From assembly GCA_947037995.1 (NCBI GenBank), contig CAMQUV010000084.1:1-5773 (forward strand): 5,773 nt of DNA, read 5' to 3'. A program made the position numbers and the translations under genes. This stretch comes from an uncultured Rikenellaceae bacterium. Its GTDB lineage: Bacteria; Bacteroidota; Bacteroidia; Bacteroidales; Rikenellaceae. Positions 1 through 5,773 of the stretch are shown piece after piece; the first letter of the stretch is position 1, and each line of letters opens with the position of its first letter. The notes below the pieces were generated by a model. The model was not told the origin of the DNA. It made no database searches and worked only from the letters and a program-made list of their open reading frames with translations.

Positions 1-37
1 TTATTTATTTGTGCGGGGGTGGGTATGGTTTAGTTTA

Positions 38-104
38 TGAGTCAAAGCCTGTGGAAGCCCCTCGACAGGCAAGTTTCAAGTGGCATTAGCACCTTTGGCT
101 CGCT
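38..104 (-). repeat. Left copy of a diverged dispersed repeat, 3' of thiL
   Basis: Read on the minus strand, this stretch matches 5567-5689 of the plus strand. Block 1 (84 down to 51) aligns with 5587-5619 at about 28 of 34 positions; most differences are C/T transitions and short indels. It contains the shared core GCCTGTCG. Block 2 (50 down to 38, AGGCTTTGACTCA) is identical to 5677-5689. Weaker similarity continues upstream of block 1 (AGCC, GGTG, AA, GCCAC in the same order). In this copy the two blocks abut, while the right copy has 57 nt between them. It starts about 56 nt past the thiL stop. The rest of 1-139 holds no gene; no terminator hairpin with a T-run is visible for the thiL unit. 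Family identity is unknown. Confidence 0.65.
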
Positions 105-139
105 GGGCAGAGTAGTGTAGAGTTGGGTAGGAGGGTAGT

Positions 140-1066
140 CTAGAAATGAGTGAATCCACTTTTTCTAATATCTTCTCCAATCCAGTTAATTTGCGGTGCC
201 CCCTCCACTATTTTTCCTATAGGATATAAATCGCAATGACACATTACTTTATCGCTCGCCGTAAACAGCAGTACATAGTCTTCACCCCCTGTCACAGCAA
301 GTTCCACTGGGTTTAGATTATTCACTTTACAATAATCCTTAAAATGCCCACTCATAGGAATCATAGCAGTATCAATCTCCGCACCCACCCCCGAGGCTTT
401 CAGTATATGCACAAGGTCCGAGGCCACTCCATCCGAGACATCCATCATAGCGTGCACATTCTCTTGCGGGGCTAATTCGAGAGCTACGCTTATATGTGGC
501 GTAGGGTTGTTATGCGCAAAAACAAGTGGCTGGCACGTCAAATCATTTAGTATTGCGTGCAGTCCTGCTGCACTATCGCCCACCGTGCCACTAAGGTAAA
601 TTACATCGCCTACTTGAGCCGTAGAGCGGCGTTTAATATTATTTCTCATCACTCGCCCCATAGCCGTTATTGTTATCACAAAATGTTCGGGCGATTTCGT
701 AGTATCGCCACCAATAACGGGTACTCCCCACGAGTTCACTCCCTTAATAAATTCTTCCAGATAGTCATTCGTGATTCCTTTTGGTATAGATAGAGCCAGG
801 ATAATAGATTCGGGTTTTGCTCCCATAGCCGCAATATCAGAAAGATTTGTAGTTACGGCTTTCCGCCCGAGCTCATAGGGTGAGATGGCGGCACGCAAAA
901 AATGAATATTTTCGACCATTGTATCGCACGTAACAACTTGTTCGTCGGCTTGATTCTCCTCGCCCCTAAAAATAATGGCACAATCATCACCAATCCCTTC
1001 AATATGTTTTGGCAGGGTTGGTTGGCAGTTTTTAATAAATTCGATTAATGAGAATTCGCTATACAC
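140..1066 (-). CDS. thiL: Thiamine-monophosphate kinase
   Basis: ThiL is a cytosolic kinase that phosphorylates thiamine monophosphate with ATP to thiamine diphosphate, the last step of de novo cofactor synthesis. The 308-residue product shows the family motifs in order: GIGDD at 24-28, the CDTMVENIHF stretch at 47-56, NLSDIAAMG at 74-82, GGDTT at 119-123, DVSDG at 209-213 and TGGEDY at 259-264. The acidic residues in these motifs bind Mg2+ and nucleotide in known ThiL structures. Length is close to the usual 310-350. The start is GTG (1066-1064). The codon just before it is TAA, so the protein cannot extend upstream, and the N-terminus SEFSLIEFI fits the family. It lies 13 nt behind the FabK-like gene, probably in the same transcript. 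No thiamine riboswitch is visible, and no other thi gene is in the window. The stop is TAG. Confidence 0.95.
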   Translation of the reverse strand: MYSEFSLIEFIKNCQPTLPKHIEGIGDDCAIIFRGEENQADEQVVTCDTMVENIHFLRAAISPYELGRKAVTTNLSDIAAMGAKPESIILALSIPKGITNDYLEEFIKGVNSWGVPVIGGDTTKSPEHFVITITAMGRVMRNNIKRRSTAQVGDVIYLSGTVGDSAAGLHAILNDLTCQPLVFAHNNPTPHISVALELAPQENVHAMMDVSDGVASDLVHILKASGVGAEIDTAMIPMSGHFKDYCKVNNLNPVELAVTGGEDYVLLFTASDKVMCHCDLYPIGKIVEGAPQINWIGEDIRKSGFTHF

Positions 1067-1079
1067 TTAGGTCGTAATT

Positions 1080-2018
1080 TTATTTAAGATTAAGTTTAGC
1101 TTCGTTGTATTGTTCAATAAGTATTTCAACCATCTCTTTGACAGGTTTTACTTCGTTAATCATCGCTATATTTTGTCCAATTTCGAGTTCTCCTTCAACT
1201 AGGTCGCCTTCAAATATCCCTTTTTTGGCACGTCCTCGTCCGAGTATTTCGGTGATTTCTTCTTTCGACGCACCACGAGCTTCGGCTTCGTTCACACGAG
1301 CAAAGAATTCGTTTTTAATAAGTCTAACAGGTGATAGTCCTTTGAGCGACAGGTGTGTGCTGTTTTCGCCAAGCGTAAGGCATAGTTCCTTGAAATTTTG
1401 ATGTGCCGATGACTCTTCGCTAACCGCAAAAAGCGACCCAATTTGTATTCCGTTAGCCCCAAGCGCCTCAGCGGCAAGCCATTGGCATCCTTGAGCGATA
1501 CCACCAGCTGCAATAACGGGTATGTCGACTGCTTGAGCAACCATAGGAGTAAGTATCATCGTAGGAAGTTCATCACGTCCATTATGTCCGCCAGCTTCGA
1601 AACCTTCTGCTATAACAGCATCAACGCCCGCTTCGGCGGCTTTTTTAGCGAATTTCACTGACGCTATAACGTGCATTACGATTGCACCGGTCTCTTTGAG
1701 TCTTTGTGTGTACAGCGCAGGATTTCCGCCCGAGGTAACCACGACGGGTACTTTTTCTTCGGTTAATATATAAATGAGTGTTTCGAGTTCTGGATAGAAA
1801 AGTGGAATATTTACGCCAAAAGGTGTATTTCCGAGGGTTACTTTAATTTTCTGAATATGTTGGCGGAGTGTTTCGGGGTGCATTGAGCCTGCGCCAATAA
1901 GTCCTAGTCCTCCGGAGAGGGAGACCGCTGCGGCCAATTTATGACCAGAGCACCATACCATACCGCCCGATATAATAGGCAATTTAATTCCTAGAAGAGA
2001 GCAAATTGATTGTTTCAT
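1080..2018 (-). CDS. FabK/nitronate monooxygenase-like FMN oxidoreductase
   Basis: This 312-residue protein belongs to the FMN-dependent TIM-barrel family that includes enoyl-ACP reductase II (FabK) and nitronate monooxygenase. Visible features are the N-terminal PIISGGMVW at 14-22, GGLGLIGAG at 36-44, FGVNIPL at 67-73, the EAGGHNG loop at 141-147 with the conserved histidine H145, AAGGI at 170-174 and GANGIQIGSLF at 187-197. The last two are the FMN phosphate-binding strands. Two spots deviate from the family pattern as I know it: PII(Q)(G/A)GM reads PIISGGM, and the usual G(T)(R)F reads GSLF. It is the first gene of a probable two-gene operon with thiL. The ATG at 2018-2016 is preceded directly by an in-frame TAA, which fixes the start, and the leader is A-rich without a clear Shine-Dalgarno. 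FabK and nitronate monooxygenase cannot be told apart from sequence here. If it is FabK it would act in fatty-acid elongation. Confidence 0.85.
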   Translation of the reverse strand: MKQSICSLLGIKLPIISGGMVWCSGHKLAAAVSLSGGLGLIGAGSMHPETLRQHIQKIKVTLGNTPFGVNIPLFYPELETLIYILTEEKVPVVVTSGGNPALYTQRLKETGAIVMHVIASVKFAKKAAEAGVDAVIAEGFEAGGHNGRDELPTMILTPMVAQAVDIPVIAAGGIAQGCQWLAAEALGANGIQIGSLFAVSEESSAHQNFKELCLTLGENSTHLSLKGLSPVRLIKNEFFARVNEAEARGASKEEITEILGRGRAKKGIFEGDLVEGELEIGQNIAMINEVKPVKEMVEILIEQYNEAKLNLK

Positions 2019-2056
2019 TTATTTTACTGTTTTTTTATTATTAACACTAATTTTTG

Positions 2057-2088
2057 TTTGCAAAGATAATAAAATTAACTTACATTTG
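2057..2088 (+). promoter_or_regulatory. Bacteroides-type promoter of ddl
   Basis: TTTG at 2057-2060 and TACATTTG at 2081-2088 match the -33 (TTTG) and -7 (TAnnTTTG) elements of the Bacteroidota housekeeping sigma factor, with a 20-bp spacer. A second TTTG lies at 2053-2056. The predicted transcription start is 4-6 nt past 2088, at or next to the A of the ddl ATG (2093), so the message would have essentially no leader. It probably drives ddl and the downstream fusion gene. Confidence 0.65.
2061..2068 (-). promoter_or_regulatory. Putative -7 element of the FabK-like/thiL operon
   Basis: On the minus strand this reads TATCTTTG, a perfect fit to the Bacteroides -7 consensus TAnnTTTG. Transcription would begin near 2055-2057, giving a leader of about 37 nt before the ATG at 2018. 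No TTTG is found 19-21 bp upstream, so the -33 element is weak or absent. The element lies inside the spacer of the opposing ddl promoter. The call is by consensus only. Confidence 0.5.
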
Positions 2089-2092
2089 CCAT

Positions 2093-3052
2093 ATGAAACG
2101 TATTGCAATTATAGCCGGCGCCGACTCCTCGGAGCGCGAGGTCTCGATTAATAGTGCTAAATGTATCGCCGCGTCACTTGACACAGCGAAGTATGTCCCT
2201 ATTGTATTAATACTCGAAAAAGGAGCATTCACTTCCCTCGACAACCAAAAGGTAGACCTTAATAATTTCACCCTCCTAGGACTGAAATTTGACTACGCAC
2301 TCATTACCGTACACGGCAGCCCCGGCGAAAACGGACTGCTCCAAGGGTACTTCAACCTACTCAGCATTACACACAGCGGGTGCAACGTCGAAGCATCTGC
2401 CATTACTTTCAATAAACAACTATCCAAAAAACTCGTCGAAAACATACCGAACCTATACACCGCCAAAGAAATTGCAATCACAAAATCTTGCAACGTGAAC
2501 ACACAAAATGTAATTGAGAAACTCAAACTTCCATTATTCGTGAAACCTAACGCCAGCGGAAGTAGCTGCGGAATATCAAAAGTTAAAGAGGAAAATCAAC
2601 TACTTAAAGCTATCGAAATCGCCCTCAATGAAAGCGAAATCGCACTGGCAGAAGAAAATATAAATGGAGTCGAAATCAGCCAAGGGGTTATGATTCTTAA
2701 TAATAAAGAATATATTATGCCTATCACGGAACTCGTTACGGAAAACGAATTCTTTGACTATGATGCTAAATATACACCCGGCAAAACTAAAGAAATTACA
2801 CCCGCTAGAATCAACCAAATACTAACCGACAAAATCTCATCTATTTCACTCGAAATATATAAAAAATTGAACCTACGCGGTGTGGTTAGAATAGACTATA
2901 TCGTGTCTGATGAGAAACCCTACTTTATCGAAGTTAATACCAATCCAGGTATGTCAAACCAAAGTATCGTACCGCAACAATGGAATCAAATCAACCTCAC
3001 TATGGGGCAAGCCTGGGAAATGATAATCGAAAACGACCTCGCTGGAATTTAA
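2093..3052 (+). CDS. ddl: D-alanine--D-alanine ligase
   Basis: Ddl is a cytosolic ATP-grasp enzyme that joins two D-alanines for the peptidoglycan stem peptide. From the ATG at 2093 the product has 319 residues, normal for the family. It shows SEREVS at 13-18 (substrate-binding glutamate), HGSPGENG followed by QG at 74-85 (usually HGxxGEDGxxQG), the ATP-grasp motif FVKPNASGSSCGISKV at 149-164, the omega-loop FFDYDAKY at 220-227, GVVRIDY at 263-269 and EVNTNPGM at 280-287 with the Mg2+ ligands E280 and N282. An in-frame TTG at 2054 would add 13 residues, but it sits in the promoter and precedes the predicted transcription start, and MKRIAIIAG is a typical Ddl start. The fusion gene begins 37 nt after the stop with no terminator between them, so the two are probably co-transcribed. 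The tyrosine-containing omega loop fits a D-Ala-D-Ala rather than D-Ala-D-Lac ligase; that last point is inference. Confidence 0.95.
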   Translation: MKRIAIIAGADSSEREVSINSAKCIAASLDTAKYVPIVLILEKGAFTSLDNQKVDLNNFTLLGLKFDYALITVHGSPGENGLLQGYFNLLSITHSGCNVEASAITFNKQLSKKLVENIPNLYTAKEIAITKSCNVNTQNVIEKLKLPLFVKPNASGSSCGISKVKEENQLLKAIEIALNESEIALAEENINGVEISQGVMILNNKEYIMPITELVTENEFFDYDAKYTPGKTKEITPARINQILTDKISSISLEIYKKLNLRGVVRIDYIVSDEKPYFIEVNTNPGMSNQSIVPQQWNQINLTMGQAWEMIIENDLAGI

Positions 3053-3089
3053 TAAATCTTACAATATACTATAAATAAAACAAAACAAA

Positions 3090-5048
3090 ATGAGTAATTA
3101 TAGGCTACATAACGAAATAGGACTGCTTCCTAACGCCGAACCACTTGACATTATTTGTCGCTACGAACGTATCAAAACTACGGTTAAAGAAACGGCGGAA
3201 CAAGGCTCTGAACTTGTTGCACTGAAAATCGCAAAACTGATTAAAGAAAAAGCTGACGCTGGTAAAAAATGCGTCCTAGCACTTACCTCTGGAAAATCTC
3301 CAGTGGGCGTATATAGAGAACTTGTGAAACTTCACAAAACTAAAAAATTGAGCTTCCAAAACGTCGTGGTATTTACCGTGTTTGAATTCTTCCCTGTACA
3401 TATCAACCACGAGCAAAGCTATAACCATATGCTCAAAGATGAACTCCTTGACCAAGTGGATATCAAACCCGAAAATATTCACGCACTTGATGGCTCGATT
3501 GCCCAAGACGATATTTCGAGATATTGCCAAGAATATGAAAAAGCTATCGCTAAAGTAGGAGGCATTGATATGTTGCTTATTGGCGTTGGTGACCAAGGAC
3601 AAATTGGACTAAACGAAGCTGGTAGCTACGAAAATACTCACACTAGAGTTGTGGCGCTTTCGAACGAATCACGCAAAATCGCCTCTAGTATGTTCTATGG
3701 CTACGAAAATACGCCATCGAGAGCTCTTACTATGGGAGTCGGTACGATGATTGAAGCAAAAAATATTCAACTGATTGGCTGGAACGAAGAAAAAGCTAAC
3801 GTGCTTGCCAAAATCATTGAAGGAAATGTTGATATTAATGTTCCTGCGTCGCAACTACAAAAAAATCAAGAAATAGAGTGTACTCTGGACGAAGGAGCAG
3901 CATCGTCGCTCACTAGAGTCAAAACTCCGTGGCTTGTGGGTACCTGCGAATGGTCGCCTAGATTTGTCAGAAAAGCAGTGCTTTGGTTGTGCCAAAAAAC
4001 TGGTAAACCACTACTCAAACTTTCGTATAAAGATTATATAGATAACTACCTCGGACAACTTATTGATGCCGTAGGTGTTTCGTATGATAAAGTTAATATC
4101 CAAGTATTTAACGACCTACAACATACAATCTCAGGATGGCCAGGGGGAAAACCGAATGTAGATGATACTAATAGACCAGTAAAATCATCACCTTTCCCTA
4201 AAAAAGTTGTTATTTTCTCACCCCACCCTGACGATGATGTAATCTCGATGGGAGGCACGTTCTTAAGACTTGCTGACCAAGGACATAACGTACACGTTGC
4301 GTACCAAACTTCGGGTAATATAGCTGTACACGATGATGTTGTATTGCAAATATTCGACACGGCACACGAATGTGGATTTGGTGATAGATTTGACGAAATG
4401 AAAAACGTTATTGCCAATAAACAAGTCGGACAACCCGAACCAGAGATACTACGCCAGTTTAAAGGGGCTATTAGACGCGCCGAAGCTAAAGCGGCTTGTA
4501 GACATTTTGGACTTAATACCGAAACTAATGTTCACTTCCTAAACTTACCGTTCTATGAAACTGGGTCTGTGAAAAAAGGAGTGGTAGGACAAGATGATGT
4601 TGATATCGTTAAAAACCTACTTCGCGAAGTTAAACCAGACCAAATCTATGCTGCAGGTGACCTGTCTGACCCACACGGAACACACCGTGTTTGTATCGAA
4701 GCGGTACTAGCTGCAATCGAACAAATCTTTAATGATGGTGACGAATGGATTGAAAATGCTACTATGTGGCTCTATAGAGGTGCTTGGCAAGAATGGGAAC
4801 TAGACCTAGTTGATATGGCGGTACCACTTTCGCCTGATGAAGTTATTAAAAAACGTCACGCTATATATAGACACCTCTCGCAAAAAGATATCGTACCGTT
4901 CCCGGGTGAAGATAAAAGAGAATTCTGGCAACGTGCCGAAGATAGAACACACGCTACAGCCAAACTCTATGACGACCTAGGAATGGCTGAGTATCAAGCT
5001 ATTGAGGTATTTGTTCAATATGATATGAAAAAAAATCATAAGAAATAA
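3090..5048 (+). CDS. NagB-like/PIG-L (LmbE-like) deacetylase fusion protein
   Basis: The 652-residue product has two enzyme-type domains. Residues about 30-275 resemble glucosamine-6-phosphate deaminase: TSGKSP at 66-71 fits the phosphate loop, ALTMGVGTMIEA is the later conserved strand, and GVGDQGQIGLNEAGS at 165-179 is the active-site segment. Aligned with E. coli NagB, catalytic D72, D141 and H143 correspond to F98, Q169 and Q171; only E148 is kept (E176), so deaminase activity is unlikely. After a connector (about 285-370) comes a PIG-L/LmbE-type zinc deacetylase domain with SPHPDDD at 377-383 and DPHGTHR at 527-533. H379, D382 and H532 are the expected zinc ligands and D381 the expected base, all intact. 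About 90 further residues follow (WLYRGAWQEWE). Such fusions, often annotated as glucosamine-6-phosphate deaminase, are known in Bacteroidales. The substrate is unknown; an N-acetylated sugar is the natural guess. An in-frame TAA lies 18 nt before the ATG, fixing the start. It probably forms an operon with ddl. Confidence 0.88.
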   Translation: MSNYRLHNEIGLLPNAEPLDIICRYERIKTTVKETAEQGSELVALKIAKLIKEKADAGKKCVLALTSGKSPVGVYRELVKLHKTKKLSFQNVVVFTVFEFFPVHINHEQSYNHMLKDELLDQVDIKPENIHALDGSIAQDDISRYCQEYEKAIAKVGGIDMLLIGVGDQGQIGLNEAGSYENTHTRVVALSNESRKIASSMFYGYENTPSRALTMGVGTMIEAKNIQLIGWNEEKANVLAKIIEGNVDINVPASQLQKNQEIECTLDEGAASSLTRVKTPWLVGTCEWSPRFVRKAVLWLCQKTGKPLLKLSYKDYIDNYLGQLIDAVGVSYDKVNIQVFNDLQHTISGWPGGKPNVDDTNRPVKSSPFPKKVVIFSPHPDDDVISMGGTFLRLADQGHNVHVAYQTSGNIAVHDDVVLQIFDTAHECGFGDRFDEMKNVIANKQVGQPEPEILRQFKGAIRRAEAKAACRHFGLNTETNVHFLNLPFYETGSVKKGVVGQDDVDIVKNLLREVKPDQIYAAGDLSDPHGTHRVCIEAVLAAIEQIFNDGDEWIENATMWLYRGAWQEWELDLVDMAVPLSPDEVIKKRHAIYRHLSQKDIVPFPGEDKREFWQRAEDRTHATAKLYDDLGMAEYQAIEVFVQYDMKKNHKK

Positions 5049-5091
5049 AATTCTGCATATAGGTAAAACTTATCGTAGCTTAAAATAACGT

Positions 5092-5142
5092 AAAGCCCAC
5101 AATTCTTGTCATTTATTGGACGAGGTGTGGGCTTTGTTTTTT
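5092..5142 (+). terminator. Intrinsic terminator after the ddl-fusion operon
   Basis: AAAGCCCACA (5092-5101) pairs perfectly over 10 bp with TGTGGGCTTT (5126-5135). Above a small bulge, 5104-5110 can pair with 5119-5125 over 7 bp including two G-U pairs, leaving an 8-nt loop. The stem is followed by GTTTTTT (5136-5142). This is a strong Rho-independent terminator about 45 nt after the fusion gene's stop, and it separates that unit from the DUF4491 gene. Confidence 0.92.
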
Positions 5143-5184
5143 GAATCAATTAAATTAGAATATAACTATAAATAAAATACAATT

Positions 5185-5490
5185 ATGACTATTGACACTT
5201 TCGCAGGGCTTATTATCGGACTAAGCACCTTTTTGATTATCGGACTTTTTCATCCTGTTGTGGTGAAATGCGAATATTACTTTGGCACGAAATTGTGGTG
5301 GGTGTTTTTACTGCTCGGAATGGTTGGGGTGGCACTTTCATTGTATGTATCCAATGTGATATTTTCAAGTGTACTGGGCGTTTTTGCTTTTTCATCTTTC
5401 TGGACGATATTGGAACTCTTTGAGCAACGAGAAAGGGTCGAGAAAGGATGGTTTCCCAAAAATCCAAACCGCTCCGATTATAGGAAATAA
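5185..5490 (+). CDS. DUF4491 family small membrane protein
   Basis: This is a 101-residue protein of unknown function that I recognise as DUF4491, a family common in Bacteroidota. Three hydrophobic segments are visible (about 6-27, 37-56 and 58-76), so it should be an inner-membrane protein. The first is followed by FHPVVVKCEYYFGTK (22-36) and the last by the charged tail ELFEQRERVEKGWFPKNP (77-94); both stretches are the conserved signatures as I recall them. There is no cleavable signal peptide. The ATG at 5185 has an in-frame TAA 12 nt upstream, so the start is secure. It follows the terminator at 5092-5142, so it needs its own promoter or read-through; no good TAnnTTTG box lies in 5143-5184. 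No functional link to its neighbours can be seen. Confidence 0.85.
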   Translation: MTIDTFAGLIIGLSTFLIIGLFHPVVVKCEYYFGTKLWWVFLLLGMVGVALSLYVSNVIFSSVLGVFAFSSFWTILELFEQRERVEKGWFPKNPNRSDYRK

Positions 5491-5522
5491 AATTATACGA
5501 ACCTACGCAATAACAAACTGGT

Positions 5523-5537
5523 ATAGGCGAAGCCTAT
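5523..5537 (+). repeat. 6-bp hairpin with GAA triloop
   Basis: ATAGGC (5523-5528) and GCCTAT (5532-5537) form a perfect stem around GAA, 32 nt after the DUF4491 stop. There is no T-run on either strand, so a terminator role is unsupported. It overlaps the first copy of the 10-mer AAACTGGTAT and may be the edge of the structured repeat. Confidence 0.6.
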
Positions 5538-5639
5538 CAGTAGCGCAGCTAGCAGCACACGAGTTCTTCCCCCAGCCGGTGGCAACGCCACTCGAAATTC
5601 GCCTGTCGGGGGTCTCCACCTCGGCTCTCGAATCCAAAA

Positions 5640-5679
5640 CCTTGGCAATTGACCCTCAGCGGCGGATTGCAAAACAAGG
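5640..5679 (+). repeat. Hairpin at the end of the 57-nt insert in the right repeat copy
   Basis: CCTTG plus GCAAT (5640-5649) pairs with ATTGC (5666-5670) and, beyond an AAAA bulge (5671-5674), with CAAGG (5675-5679), giving 10 bp with a 16-nt loop. Most of the hairpin lies in the part of the right copy (5620-5676) that is absent from the left copy; its last three bases fall in the shared block 2. Confidence 0.5.
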
Positions 5680-5773
5680 CTTTGACTCAAACAACACCCA
5701 AAACAACATAATGCCAATCATCAGTCGAGAGCCGCCCCCACGGCGCAGACTGAAACTGGTATTTCAGCCTCAC

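Larger units (their letters stand above)
5515..5762 (+). repeat. Right copy of the dispersed repeat, structured and non-coding, 3' of the DUF4491 gene
   Basis: This gene-free region is richer in G+C than the neighbouring genes. It contains the right copy of the repeat found at 38-104: block 1 at 5587-5619 and block 2 at 5677-5689. The 10-mer AAACTGGTAT occurs directly repeated at 5515-5524 and 5753-5762 and may mark the element's limits. Potential hairpins are ATAGGC-GAA-GCCTAT (5523-5537), GTGGC-AAC-GCCAC (5579-5591), a 5+5 bp stem at 5640-5679, CAGTC/GACTG enclosing GCCG/CGGC (5722-5752) and CTGAAA/TTTCAG (5750-5767). CGGCTCTCGA (5622-5631) is inverted at 5725-5734. None of these is followed by a T-run, so they do not look like terminators. 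A 74-codon minus-strand reading frame crosses the region, but its frame is not kept between the two copies. Confidence 0.6.

Noticed and set aside
37..120. 27-codon plus-strand reading frame starting ATG AGT CAA in the left repeat
   Set aside because: It lies wholly in the repeat, and its frame is lost in the right copy by a one-base indel, so there is no support for coding.
11..139. G-rich tracts (GGGGG, GGG runs) that might form a G-quadruplex
   Set aside because: The runs are too far apart and uneven for a canonical four-tract motif.
1067..1079. Separate promoter or riboswitch for thiL
   Set aside because: The gap to the upstream gene is only 13 nt and no thiamine-diphosphate aptamer-like sequence is present; operon read-through is the simpler reading.
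2054..2092. TTG-initiated extension of ddl
   Set aside because: It overlaps the -33 and -7 promoter boxes and would precede the predicted transcription start; Ddl proteins typically begin near MKRIAIIAG.
4046..4417. 123-codon minus-strand reading frame inside the fusion gene
   Set aside because: It lies opposite the well-conserved PIG-L domain and has no family features; it is a shadow of the real gene.
5143..5184. Promoter for the DUF4491 gene (TTTG at 5140-5143 with TAACTATA at 5163-5170)
   Set aside because: The second element matches TAnnTTTG poorly, and the TTTG is part of the terminator T-run.
5493..5717. 74-codon minus-strand reading frame with a hydrophobic C-terminal half
   Set aside because: It starts at TTG, has no recognisable family, and lies across the structured repeat. 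The homologous left copy is shifted by indels in the same stretch, so the frame is not conserved.

Overview
The window looks like a chromosomal segment from a member of Bacteroidota, most likely Bacteroidales. This rests on protein resemblance (a NagB-like/PIG-L fusion and a DUF4491 protein, both familiar from Bacteroidales), on promoter elements of the Bacteroides type (TTTG at about -33 and TAnnTTTG at about -7), and on A-rich gene leaders without clear Shine-Dalgarno sequences. No tRNA, rRNA, CRISPR array or transposase was seen.

Layout. Positions 1-139 hold no gene but carry a diverged repeat. Two minus-strand genes follow in transcription order from the centre leftwards: a FabK/nitronate-monooxygenase-like FMN enzyme (2018-1080), then thiL (1066-140), 13 nt apart and probably one operon. 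A compact divergent promoter region (about 2053-2092) separates them from a plus-strand pair: ddl (D-Ala-D-Ala ligase, 2093-3052) and a 652-residue NagB-like plus PIG-L/LmbE-like fusion (3090-5048). A strong intrinsic terminator (5092-5142) closes that unit. A small DUF4491 membrane protein (5185-5490) follows. The last 283 bases are non-coding, relatively GC-rich and full of potential hairpins.

Function. ThiL makes thiamine diphosphate. The FabK-like enzyme is a flavoprotein of fatty-acid or nitronate type. Ddl makes the terminal dipeptide of peptidoglycan. The fusion has an intact zinc deacetylase signature but its sugar-phosphate isomerase domain has lost the residues needed for NagB deamination, so a role in amino-sugar or envelope metabolism is plausible but unproven.

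The genes are ordinary. The items worth a second look are (1) diverged copies of one repeat at both window ends, in opposite absolute orientation but the same orientation relative to the gene each one follows, (2) a possible boundary direct repeat and a hairpin-bearing insert in the right copy, (3) a ddl promoter placed so that its mRNA should be leaderless, interlocked with an opposing promoter element, and (4) the pseudo-deaminase domain of the fusion. I see no clear evidence for a new defence or mobile system.
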